The notes under the pieces: generated by a model
Seen by the model: only the letters and a program-made list of their open reading frames with translations
What the model was told of the DNA's origin: nothing
Database searches by the model: none
Part shown: positions 1 through 5,980 of the stretch, piece after piece
How positions within the stretch are numbered: the stretch's first letter is position 1
Layout of the letters: every line of letters begins with the position of its first letter
DNA from: Akkermansiaceae bacterium
GTDB lineage: Bacteria; Verrucomicrobiota; Verrucomicrobiia; Verrucomicrobiales; Akkermansiaceae
Length of the DNA stretch: 7,304 bases
Direction of reading: 5' to 3'
NCBI GenBank assembly: GCA_023301645.1
Contig: JALZUH010000027.1
Span: 1-7,304 of the forward strand
Translations under genes and position numbers: made by a program

Positions 1-31
1 AAAAAGGCTAAGTCATAATCAAACGGTAACC

Positions 32-2116
32 ATGAGTGAAATAACTAATCTTAAGAAACGCTCTCGATTAGGGCGCTGGGTAGCCTTTGTCATCGTGCTG
101 AGCTTACTCGGTTCATATGGCCTGATGACATTGCGCAAAAATGTCGTCTCAGACAAGCCGCGAGACATTCCTCATTATCAGTCTTGGGACGAGTCGGTAG
201 TGGATCTTTCGCGTGACTTGGCATTCCAAGATGGTGGCCGTATTAAGCCGTTTTCGACTTGGGCTGGCTTTAGCATGCTGGAGCTTTACGGCACGCGTAA
301 GATGAAGATCACCTCCAATGGAGAGATCATTAAGCTTAAGCCCGAGCAGGTCTTACTAGATTGTTTATTTCGCCCTAAGCTAGCTCGTCAGCTTCCGATG
401 TTTCGGGTTGATAATAGTGAGGTGATCAGCTCTCTTGGGTCTGTCAGCCTACCTGATGAGCTTCGTCAGGTGCTCGGTCTCACAACGCAGGGGCAGAAGG
501 CGATGGTGGAGAGTATCATCGCAGGTAAAGGCAAGAGAGATCGCTACAGCTATAATGAGCTGGAACCACTAGTGGATATTCTTTTCGCCCAAACGAAAAA
601 AATCCGTGAAGAGCAGCCCGAGAAAGCAAAGATGACAGCAGGGCAGCGAAGAGCTGTTGTGCTCAGTGAGCAGGTGTGGTTATTTGCCAATCTCGTGTAT
701 CACTTCGACTTCGCTCGTGCGAGTATCACTACTCAGGAGGGACCCTCTGGCATTGAAAAGGATAAGCTCGCACGGATGAGCTACTGGATGAAAAACTTCC
801 CGATACTGGCTCAAGCAGTCAGAGAAATGAATACCGGCGAAGGTGAGCTGCCTCCTAAGTTACAGACATTATTTCATGAATTACAGATGCGTATTTCGCG
901 TTCATCAGATGGAGTTCATTTCATCCCGCCTTACCAGAGTGATGAGGCTGAGTGGACCGCCGTAGGTCAGCGCATGGAGTCGATTGTGACGGGGAGTTTG
1001 GATGACTCAGAGGCACTGGTGGCCGATATCGAGCTATTAGAAAATGCTCTGATTGCACTGCGCGATCGTGGTCAAGGGGAGTTCGCCAAAGAGCTAGCTG
1101 TCTTTAAGGAGTCCATTCACAGTAGATTAAGCGCAAAGCAGGTTGACCTGCTCGGTTCAGAAGTTTTCTACGCTAAGGCTAATTACTTTCTTAATGCTTT
1201 AGTGCTCTTCCTCTTCGCTACCTTGGTGGTGATGTTTAGCTGGCTCTCACCGCAGAGCTTAGCCTCACGTATTCTTTCATGGATCGCGTCGCTACTAGCT
1301 GTTGTGGCACTGGCTGTGATGATTACAGGTATTTCTCATCGTTGCATGATTATGGAGCGCTCTCCTGTGGGGAATCTCTACGATACGATTATTTTCATCG
1401 CAGCGACTGGCGTTCTTGTTCTTCTGTTAGTAGAGCTAATGACGCGCCGTATGGTGGCCCTTGGCTTAGCTGTCTTTATGGGCTTGGCCTGTATGTTTCT
1501 GGCTCGTCGCTACGAGATGGGCGATGGCTCCGATCATATGGATCCGCTGGTAGCGGTGCTAAAGTCGAATTTCTGGCTTTCAACACACGTGGTGACGGTG
1601 ACTATTGGCTATATGGGTGGTCTGGCTTCGGCTGGTTTATCGATTATCTATATCTTCGCCCGTATCTTAGGCATCGACGAGGGGGATAAGAATTTCCGTA
1701 GATCGATGACACGAATCGCATACGGAATGGTATGCTTTACACTATTTTTCAGCCTAATCGGCACAGTGCTTGGTGGTATCTGGGCGAATGATTCTTGGGG
1801 CCGATTCTGGGGGTGGGATCCTAAAGAGAATGGCGCGTTAATGATTGTTCTCTGGTGTCTTATTGTGCTGCACGCTCGCCTCGCTGGCTACGTGAAGGAA
1901 TGGGGGGTGCACATTGCGGCGGTCTTTGGCGCGAATATTGTCGCCTTTTCGTGGTGGCATGTGAACTCACTTAGCACGGGTCTCCACTCGTATGGATTTA
2001 TTGACGGCATAGGTGCTATTTGGGGGTTTTACTACTTGATGACAGGCGTCTGTGTGATGGCGGGGATCGCATCCTATGTGACTGGTCGCGCTGACAATAA
2101 GCTGAAGAAGAGCTAG
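32..2116 (+). CDS. ccsA: Cytochrome c biogenesis protein, CcsA/ResC family, with large N-terminal periplasmic domain
   Basis: This is a membrane protein of System II cytochrome c maturation. The family delivers haem across the membrane and, with a ResB/CcsB partner, attaches it to CXXCH motifs of apocytochromes. The 694-residue product has one N-terminal membrane segment (about 15-33), a long hydrophilic region (about 34-378) that should be periplasmic, then a polytopic C-terminal half (about 382-684). The C-terminal half carries the CcsA haem-handling signature: a tryptophan-rich WWD segment at 584-600 (WGRFWGWDPKEN), SHRC at 435-438 followed by SPVGNLYD, H519 in STHVV, and GLHSYG at 650-655 (H652). 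The N-terminal region contains GGRIKPFSTWA (68-78), a motif I associate with the extended CcsA proteins of Planctomycetota, Verrucomicrobiota and Bacteroidota. The frame is open to the left edge, but the ATG at 32 gives a sensible basic N-terminus before the first membrane helix. No Shine-Dalgarno sequence precedes it. A ResB gene is expected upstream but lies outside the window. Confidence 0.92.
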   Translation: MSEITNLKKRSRLGRWVAFVIVLSLLGSYGLMTLRKNVVSDKPRDIPHYQSWDESVVDLSRDLAFQDGGRIKPFSTWAGFSMLELYGTRKMKITSNGEIIKLKPEQVLLDCLFRPKLARQLPMFRVDNSEVISSLGSVSLPDELRQVLGLTTQGQKAMVESIIAGKGKRDRYSYNELEPLVDILFAQTKKIREEQPEKAKMTAGQRRAVVLSEQVWLFANLVYHFDFARASITTQEGPSGIEKDKLARMSYWMKNFPILAQAVREMNTGEGELPPKLQTLFHELQMRISRSSDGVHFIPPYQSDEAEWTAVGQRMESIVTGSLDDSEALVADIELLENALIALRDRGQGEFAKELAVFKESIHSRLSAKQVDLLGSEVFYAKANYFLNALVLFLFATLVVMFSWLSPQSLASRILSWIASLLAVVALAVMITGISHRCMIMERSPVGNLYDTIIFIAATGVLVLLLVELMTRRMVALGLAVFMGLACMFLARRYEMGDGSDHMDPLVAVLKSNFWLSTHVVTVTIGYMGGLASAGLSIIYIFARILGIDEGDKNFRRSMTRIAYGMVCFTLFFSLIGTVLGGIWANDSWGRFWGWDPKENGALMIVLWCLIVLHARLAGYVKEWGVHIAAVFGANIVAFSWWHVNSLSTGLHSYGFIDGIGAIWGFYYLMTGVCVMAGIASYVTGRADNKLKKS

Positions 2117-2242
2117 AGATCAGAGCTTAGCTGCTCGATGACTGCTAATCTGCATGGGCGTGATTACATCGGACGTATGCGCAGGATTGAACTTTAAGCC
2201 ATTTCTCACAAAATACCCATTGCCTACACGGGCACCTATGAT

Positions 2243-2341
2243 ATGAAAACTTTCGTAATGAATAAATTGATTTCTAAATTACTCCTCGTCCTTGTTTCCC
2301 TCAGTGCCCTCAGTGTTCTGAGCGCACCGTCAGCCCATGCA
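2243..2341 (+). other. Signal peptide of the antiporter
   Basis: Codons 1-33 encode a lysine-containing n-region, a hydrophobic core (about 13-28, rich in Leu, Val and Ser) and a c-region ending AHA, followed by the hydrophilic AGGHSEKPEF. This is a good type I signal peptidase site. A cleaved signal would put the mature N-terminus in the periplasm before the first true membrane helix at about residue 74. Cleavage could fall one residue later. Confidence 0.7.
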
Positions 2342-3922
2342 GCAGGTGGTCATTCTGAGAAACCTGAGTTTACCCAGCGGGTAGAGAACTTCTCAGCTGA
2401 GGAGGCGATGAAGGGGCTTACGACGATGGGCGAGAAGATCAGCTACCGTGCTTCTGAGGTGCCATTCCTCGTGGTTGCTAGTGTGATTTTCCTACTAGCT
2501 ATTCTCCACACCTTCTTTGCCGTGCCGATCACGAAATACTCACATAAGATCCAAGCCGAGCACGACGCGAAAATTCGCCGCGAAATGGCTGCCGAAGGTG
2601 AGAGTGCTACTGCGAAGGATATGGTGAGCTTTAAGGCGACATTCTTCCACTTCGTCGGTGAAATCGAAGCTATTTTCGGCATCTGGGTGCTCGCTCTGAT
2701 GGGGGCGATTGCTGCCTTTTATGACATGAGCACCGTCAAGAGCTATATTTCATCGGTTAATTTCACCGAGCCTATGTTCGTGGTTATTATCATGGCCTTT
2801 GCCTCGACTCGTCCTGTGCTTCGTTTTGCTGAAAATGCACTGAGCTTCTTCGCTAAGTGGGGGAAGGAAACGCCTGCTGCGTGGTGGCTCTCTATTCTCA
2901 TCGTAGCCCCGATTCTTGGTTCATTCATTACTGAGCCAGGTGCGATGACTATTGCGGCCATGCTTCTTGCTAAGAAATTCTACAAGCTCAAGCCAAGTAA
3001 CATGCTTGCTTACGGCACACTTGGACTACTCTTTGTTAACATCTCCGTCGGTGGCGTGCTTACCAACTTCGCGGCACCACCTGTGCTCATGGTAGCTAGC
3101 CCAGATAAATGGGGTCTGACTACTTCTGAAATGCTACTCCACTTCGGCTACAAAGCCGTTATTGGTATTTTTGCTTCTACTGCACTCTACTATTTCTTTT
3201 TCCGCAAAGAGCTCAAAGCACTTTCTGATAAGCTGGTCGACCATGACGGCGACGGTCAGGGCGATCTCCAGGAAGATCATGACCGCCCGATCCCTGTATG
3301 GATTACGGTAACGCACCTTCTTTTCATGGCGTGGACGGTTTACTTCGCGCACACTCCTGCACTCTTTATTGGTGGCTTCCTCTTCTTCTTAGCGTTCCGT
3401 CAGGGGACTGCACACCATCAGATAGAGGTGAAGCTCAAGGGGCCTATCCTCGTTGGTTTCTTCCTAGCGGGATTGGTCATTCACGGAGGACTACAGGGCT
3501 GGTGGCTTGCTCCTATTATTACAGGTCTGGGCGAAGTTCAGCTCTTTATTGGCTCGGTTGTGCTGACATCATTTAATGATAATGCTGCTATTACCTTCCT
3601 TGCTAGCCAAGTCGAGGGACTTGATTCTGGATTGAAATATGCTGTTTTGGCAGGTGCTGTGTGTGGTGGTGGTCTGACTGTCATTGCCAATGCTCCAAAC
3701 CCAGCTGGCCAAGCTCTCCTTAGCCGTTTCTTCGGCGATGGTGTGGCTCCTCTCAAGCTCATGCTAGGTGCCTTGGTGCCTACCATTATTGTTTCACTTA
3801 TCCTTCTTTTCTTCCCAGATACGACGCGTAACAAGATCTTTGAAAAAGATGAATCTAAAGCGATAGTCGAATCTGCTGAAGGCGCACACGCAGGTGGTGA
3901 TCATTCTAACGACTCGCACTAA
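2243..3922 (+). CDS. Predicted Na+/H+ antiporter (ion transporter superfamily, Na_H_antiport_3-like)
   Basis: This 559-residue integral membrane protein probably exchanges Na+ for H+ across the inner membrane. The assignment comes from recognising the 'putative Na+/H+ antiporter' family, and transport has not been inferred from any specific ion-site residue. Residues 1-33 look like a cleavable signal peptide (basic start, leucine-rich core, then SAHA). About ten further hydrophobic stretches follow from residue 74. Conserved-looking core segments are ITEPGAMTIAA (229-239), GGVLTNFAAPP (270-280), SFNDNAAITFLAS (443-455) and NAPNPAGQALL (483-493). The two acidic or asparagine-rich segments resemble the broken-helix signatures of the ion transporter superfamily. 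A hydrophilic loop (about 321-350) has an EF-hand-like DHDGDGQGDLQE at 333-344. The C-terminal tail (547-559) is rich in His and Asp. An in-frame ATG at 2258 is an alternative start that would still leave a signal peptide; neither start has a ribosome binding site. The stop codon abuts the start of riboflavin synthase. Confidence 0.85.
   Translation: MKTFVMNKLISKLLLVLVSLSALSVLSAPSAHAAGGHSEKPEFTQRVENFSAEEAMKGLTTMGEKISYRASEVPFLVVASVIFLLAILHTFFAVPITKYSHKIQAEHDAKIRREMAAEGESATAKDMVSFKATFFHFVGEIEAIFGIWVLALMGAIAAFYDMSTVKSYISSVNFTEPMFVVIIMAFASTRPVLRFAENALSFFAKWGKETPAAWWLSILIVAPILGSFITEPGAMTIAAMLLAKKFYKLKPSNMLAYGTLGLLFVNISVGGVLTNFAAPPVLMVASPDKWGLTTSEMLLHFGYKAVIGIFASTALYYFFFRKELKALSDKLVDHDGDGQGDLQEDHDRPIPVWITVTHLLFMAWTVYFAHTPALFIGGFLFFLAFRQGTAHHQIEVKLKGPILVGFFLAGLVIHGGLQGWWLAPIITGLGEVQLFIGSVVLTSFNDNAAITFLASQVEGLDSGLKYAVLAGAVCGGGLTVIANAPNPAGQALLSRFFGDGVAPLKLMLGALVPTIIVSLILLFFPDTTRNKIFEKDESKAIVESAEGAHAGGDHSNDSH
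3239..3274 (+). other. EF-hand-like acidic loop within the antiporter
   Basis: Codons 333-344 read DHDGDGQGDLQE. Asp or Glu residues fall at positions 1, 3, 5, 9 and 12 and Gly at position 6 of a 12-residue calcium-loop pattern. Position 8, usually Ile, Leu or Val in EF hands, is Gly here, so the fit is closer to the DxDxDG loops of dockerin or thrombospondin type 3 repeats. The flanks are a basic segment after a membrane helix (RKELKALSDK) and the next hydrophobic segment from about 350. The RK flank suggests the loop is cytoplasmic. Ca2+ binding is inferred from pattern only. Confidence 0.45.
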
Positions 3923-4510
3923 ATGTTTACTGGACTCGTCGAGGCTACAGGGAGCGTGAACTACATAGAGATGCGTGGTGACCAAGCGCGCATGGTTGTC
4001 GCGCTTCCCTTTGCTAAGGAGCTCTCTGATGGTGAATCAGTGGCTATTAATGGCTGCTGCCTTACGGTAACTGAGTTTGATGATACGTCAGCTAGCTTTG
4101 ATGTTCTTAAGCAAACCCTTGATGTCACATCGCTAGGTGAAATAGCCGCAGGCTCTCTGGTTAATCTGGAGCGTGCGATGATGGCTGGAGATCGCTTTGG
4201 TGGCCACTTCGTTCAGGGGCATGTTGATGGCACTGGAGTCATTCTAGATCTTTCTGAGCATGGCTCTGATCATCGCCTTGAGATAGAAATCCCGCAGAGC
4301 CTGATGCAATACTGTATCGATAAAGGTTCGTTAACTATTGATGGTATTTCTCTGACGATAGCCGAGCTCACTGAGAAGAGCGCTGTGTTTTGGATTATCC
4401 CTCATACATGGGAGCTTACTCGCCTGAATCAGGCGAAAGTTGGCCAGAAGGTGAACCTTGAGGCTGACGTCATCGCTAAGCATGTTGCGCGGTTACTAGA
4501 GCATCGATAG
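3923..4510 (+). CDS. ribE: Riboflavin synthase, alpha chain
   Basis: This cytosolic enzyme catalyses the last step of riboflavin synthesis, the dismutation of two 6,7-dimethyl-8-ribityllumazine molecules into riboflavin and a pyrimidinedione that is recycled. At 195 residues it is slightly shorter than most members (about 200-215). The two homologous lumazine-binding domains are both visible. The first starts with MFTGLVEATG (1-10) and has GESVAINGCCLTVTEF (37-52) and VNLERAM (80-86). The second starts near GGHFVQGHVDGTG (93-105) and has KGSLTIDGISLTI (134-146), IPHTWELT (159-166) and VNLEADVIAKHVARLL (177-192). The MFTG start is diagnostic and fixes the ATG, which directly follows the antiporter TAA. 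Some literature calls this gene ribC; the lumazine synthase partner (ribH) is not in the window. No FMN riboswitch is visible upstream. Expression therefore probably depends on the antiporter transcript, with translation by reinitiation or coupling. Confidence 0.97.
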   Translation: MFTGLVEATGSVNYIEMRGDQARMVVALPFAKELSDGESVAINGCCLTVTEFDDTSASFDVLKQTLDVTSLGEIAAGSLVNLERAMMAGDRFGGHFVQGHVDGTGVILDLSEHGSDHRLEIEIPQSLMQYCIDKGSLTIDGISLTIAELTEKSAVFWIIPHTWELTRLNQAKVGQKVNLEADVIAKHVARLLEHR

Positions 4511-4521
4511 GTGTTTTAAGT

Positions 4522-4551
4522 CCTTTCTCCAAAGAAGGGTCTCTTTGTTTT
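4522..4551 (+). terminator. Possible weak intrinsic terminator after ribE
   Basis: A 7-bp hairpin (CCTTTCT, loop CCAA, AGAAGGG with one G-T pair) occupies 4522-4539, starting 11 bases after the ribE stop. It is followed by a T-rich but interrupted tail (TCTCTTTGTTTT, 4540-4551). The stem is only moderately stable and the T-run is broken by C and G, so it may terminate only partly. Its position between ribE and a functionally unrelated gene supports the call. It also overlaps the TTG at 4545, which makes that codon an unlikely start for the next gene. Confidence 0.4.
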
Positions 4552-4592
4552 GGTATTGTTATTTAATTTATTTAGTTGATGGTGCCAGAAGT

Positions 4593-4673
4593 ATGTATTT
4601 CAAAGACCATTCAAGTTATGTGTGTGCCTTATTAGGCGGTGTAATATCGTTTTTTCCGATGACGAGTAATGCT
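4593..4673 (+). other. Signal peptide of the DUF6786 protein
   Basis: The first 27 codons from the ATG at 4593 give MYFKDHSS, a hydrophobic core YVCALLGGVISFFPM and the c-region TSNA, followed by a Ser/Asp-rich hydrophilic stretch. This is consistent with type I signal peptidase cleavage after SNA, and it supports the ATG over the upstream in-frame TTG as the start. Confidence 0.65.
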
Positions 4674-5867
4674 GAAAGCAAAGACTCCTCAGATTCTGTA
4701 AATTTTGCCTCAGATGAGGCTTTCTTGCAAAAGCACACGGATTTAATCGTTCTCAAAAAAGGTGATTCTGCCGTAGCTGTCGTGCCATCTTATCAGGGGC
4801 GTGTGATGACGAGCACCTTTGATAGCAATGCGGGTCCAAGTTTTGGCTGGATCAACCGTAAGGTCATTGAAAAAGGCTTTCTTTCTGAGGAAGACGAAAA
4901 AGGAAAGTTAGAGGAGCAGATTTATATTTTTGGTGGTGAAGAGAGATTTTGGCTAGGGCCTGAAGGTGGTCAGTTTGCGATCTTTTTCCAGCCAGGAGGT
5001 GATGAGAAGTTTGAATTTTCAGATTGGAGGACTCCTGCAGCCATTGACACGGATGCCTACCAGCTCGTATCACAAACTGAAGATTCAGCATCATTTTCAC
5101 ACAAGACAGAGTTTAAGAATTTCAGTGGCACTACCTTTAAAGTCGGTATCGAAAGGGTGGTGAGAATTCTTGATGAAAAAGCCGCCGAAAAAGCTGTCGG
5201 AATGAAGCTTCCCGAAGGTATTCAAATGGTGGGCTATGAAACCAATAATCAGATCAAAAACCTTGGTGAAAAGTCGTGGACTCAAGACACCGGCCTGCTT
5301 TCTATCTGGATACTAGGTATGTATAACCCGTCGCCTAATACGATGGTCGTCATTCCATTCAAAGAAGGAGGCAGTGACACTCTAGGACCTAAGGTCAATG
5401 ACACCTACTTCGGTAAGGTGCCTGATGATTATATCAATGTGAAGGAGGACATTTTGTTCTTTAAGGGTGATGGCACTCGTCGTGGCAAAATTGGTATTTC
5501 AGCCGAGCGCTCAAAGGGCATCGCAGGAAGCTATGATGCAAATGGTAAGGTGCTTAATCTCGTAACCTATAATGAGCAACCTGCTGAAGATGGCTTTGTT
5601 AACTCAATGTGGGAGATACAGAAGCAGCCTTATACGGGTGATGTGATCAATTCCTATAATGATGGCTCTCCTGAGCCAGGAGCAGCGCCTCTAGGGCCAT
5701 TCTACGAGCTAGAGACGTCTTCACCAGCTGCAGCACTTGCTCCTAATGAAGTGATGACACACATCCAGCAGACTTATCACTTCCATGGATCGGCGGCTGA
5801 TCTTGAAATTCTTTCTCAGAAGCTCTTCGGCGTGAGCCTGAAGACAATCTCAGCAATGGGTAGATAA
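4593..5867 (+). CDS. Secreted DUF6786 family protein
   Basis: The function is unknown. I recognise the DUF6786 family, which is common in Bacteroidota and PVC bacteria, from these segments (numbered from the ATG at 4593, 424 residues): LKKGDSAVAVVPSYQGRVMTS (54-74), IFGGEERFWLGPEGGQFAIF (112-131), LLSIWILGMYNPSPNTMVVIPF (235-256), YFGKVPDD (272-279), VINSYNDG (351-358) and LGPFYELETSSPAAALAP (367-384). Residues 1-27 form a signal peptide (short basic start, hydrophobic core, SNA before ESKDSS), so the mature protein should be periplasmic or extracellular. It is not a lipoprotein in the canonical sense, since Cys11 lacks a lipobox. An open frame extends back to a TTG at 4545, but that codon sits in a likely terminator and would disrupt the signal peptide. 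The C-terminal PFYELE...LAPNEVMTH stretch resembles the end of aldose-epimerase-like beta sandwiches, so sugar binding is conceivable. It stands between ribE and a convergent terminator and has no obvious functional partner here. Confidence 0.85.
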   Translation: MYFKDHSSYVCALLGGVISFFPMTSNAESKDSSDSVNFASDEAFLQKHTDLIVLKKGDSAVAVVPSYQGRVMTSTFDSNAGPSFGWINRKVIEKGFLSEEDEKGKLEEQIYIFGGEERFWLGPEGGQFAIFFQPGGDEKFEFSDWRTPAAIDTDAYQLVSQTEDSASFSHKTEFKNFSGTTFKVGIERVVRILDEKAAEKAVGMKLPEGIQMVGYETNNQIKNLGEKSWTQDTGLLSIWILGMYNPSPNTMVVIPFKEGGSDTLGPKVNDTYFGKVPDDYINVKEDILFFKGDGTRRGKIGISAERSKGIAGSYDANGKVLNLVTYNEQPAEDGFVNSMWEIQKQPYTGDVINSYNDGSPEPGAAPLGPFYELETSSPAAALAPNEVMTHIQQTYHFHGSAADLEILSQKLFGVSLKTISAMGR

Positions 5868-5903
5868 GTTCTACCTGATAGAGACCAACGATCTTTAAAC
5901 AGC

Positions 5904-5938
5904 AAAACGGAGCTAGGTGTTACCTAGCTCCGTTTTTT
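5904..5938. terminator. Bidirectional intrinsic terminator between convergent genes
   Basis: A perfect 15-bp inverted repeat (AAAACGGAGCTAGGT, loop GTT, ACCTAGCTCCGTTTT) is followed by a run of six T on the + strand (5933-5938). It lies 36 bases after the DUF6786 stop and 42 bases beyond the pilT stop on the other strand. On the - strand the same hairpin is followed by only four T before GCTGTTT. It should therefore work best for the + strand gene and serve as a weaker stop for the pilT transcript. Confidence 0.9.
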
Positions 5939-5980
5939 GATATAGATGAGCTAGCTTTGCTGAGCAGAGGGCTAACAACT

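Noticed and set aside
1..18. Reading K-K-A-K-S-stop at the left edge, a possible 3' end of an upstream gene such as resB.
   Set aside because: Only five codons are visible. A ResB gene upstream of ccsA is expected from family context, but this cannot be shown from the window.
1279..1689. A 136-codon open frame inside ccsA on the same strand.
   Set aside because: It lies wholly within the well-supported ccsA frame, and its translation is rich in Ser, Cys, Gly and Tyr with no family resemblance. It is a shadow frame.
2187..2216. Possible promoter TTGAAC (2187-2192) with AAATAC (2211-2216) before the antiporter.
   Set aside because: The -10 match is poor (two of six bases) and promoter consensus for this lineage is uncertain. 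The gap may well contain a promoter, but I cannot place it.
2221..2234. Small hairpin TGCC-TACACG-GGCA just before the antiporter start.
   Set aside because: A four-base-pair stem is expected by chance and shows no sign of being a riboswitch or thermometer.
3794..3985. Minus-strand open frames overlapping the antiporter and ribE, and similar ones at 2443-2682, 2743-2961, 3134-3352 and 3538-3834.
   Set aside because: All are antisense to strongly supported genes, lack family resemblance, and have compositions typical of reverse-complement shadows.
4545..4580. AT-rich stretch with TTTAAT (4562-4567) as a promoter for the DUF6786 gene.
   Set aside because: No convincing -35 hexamer lies at the right spacing. 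It is a plausible location but not a supportable site.
4545..4592. TTG start at 4545 for the DUF6786 gene, adding 16 residues.
   Set aside because: It overlaps the hairpin tail after ribE, has no ribosome binding site, and would place a non-signal-like extension before a good signal peptide that starts at the ATG at 4593.
5950..5975. Imperfect hairpin (around CTTTGC-TGA-GCAGAG) between the terminator and the pilT stop.
   Set aside because: It has a six-base-pair stem with one G-T pair and no T-run on either strand, so it is not a terminator in its own right.
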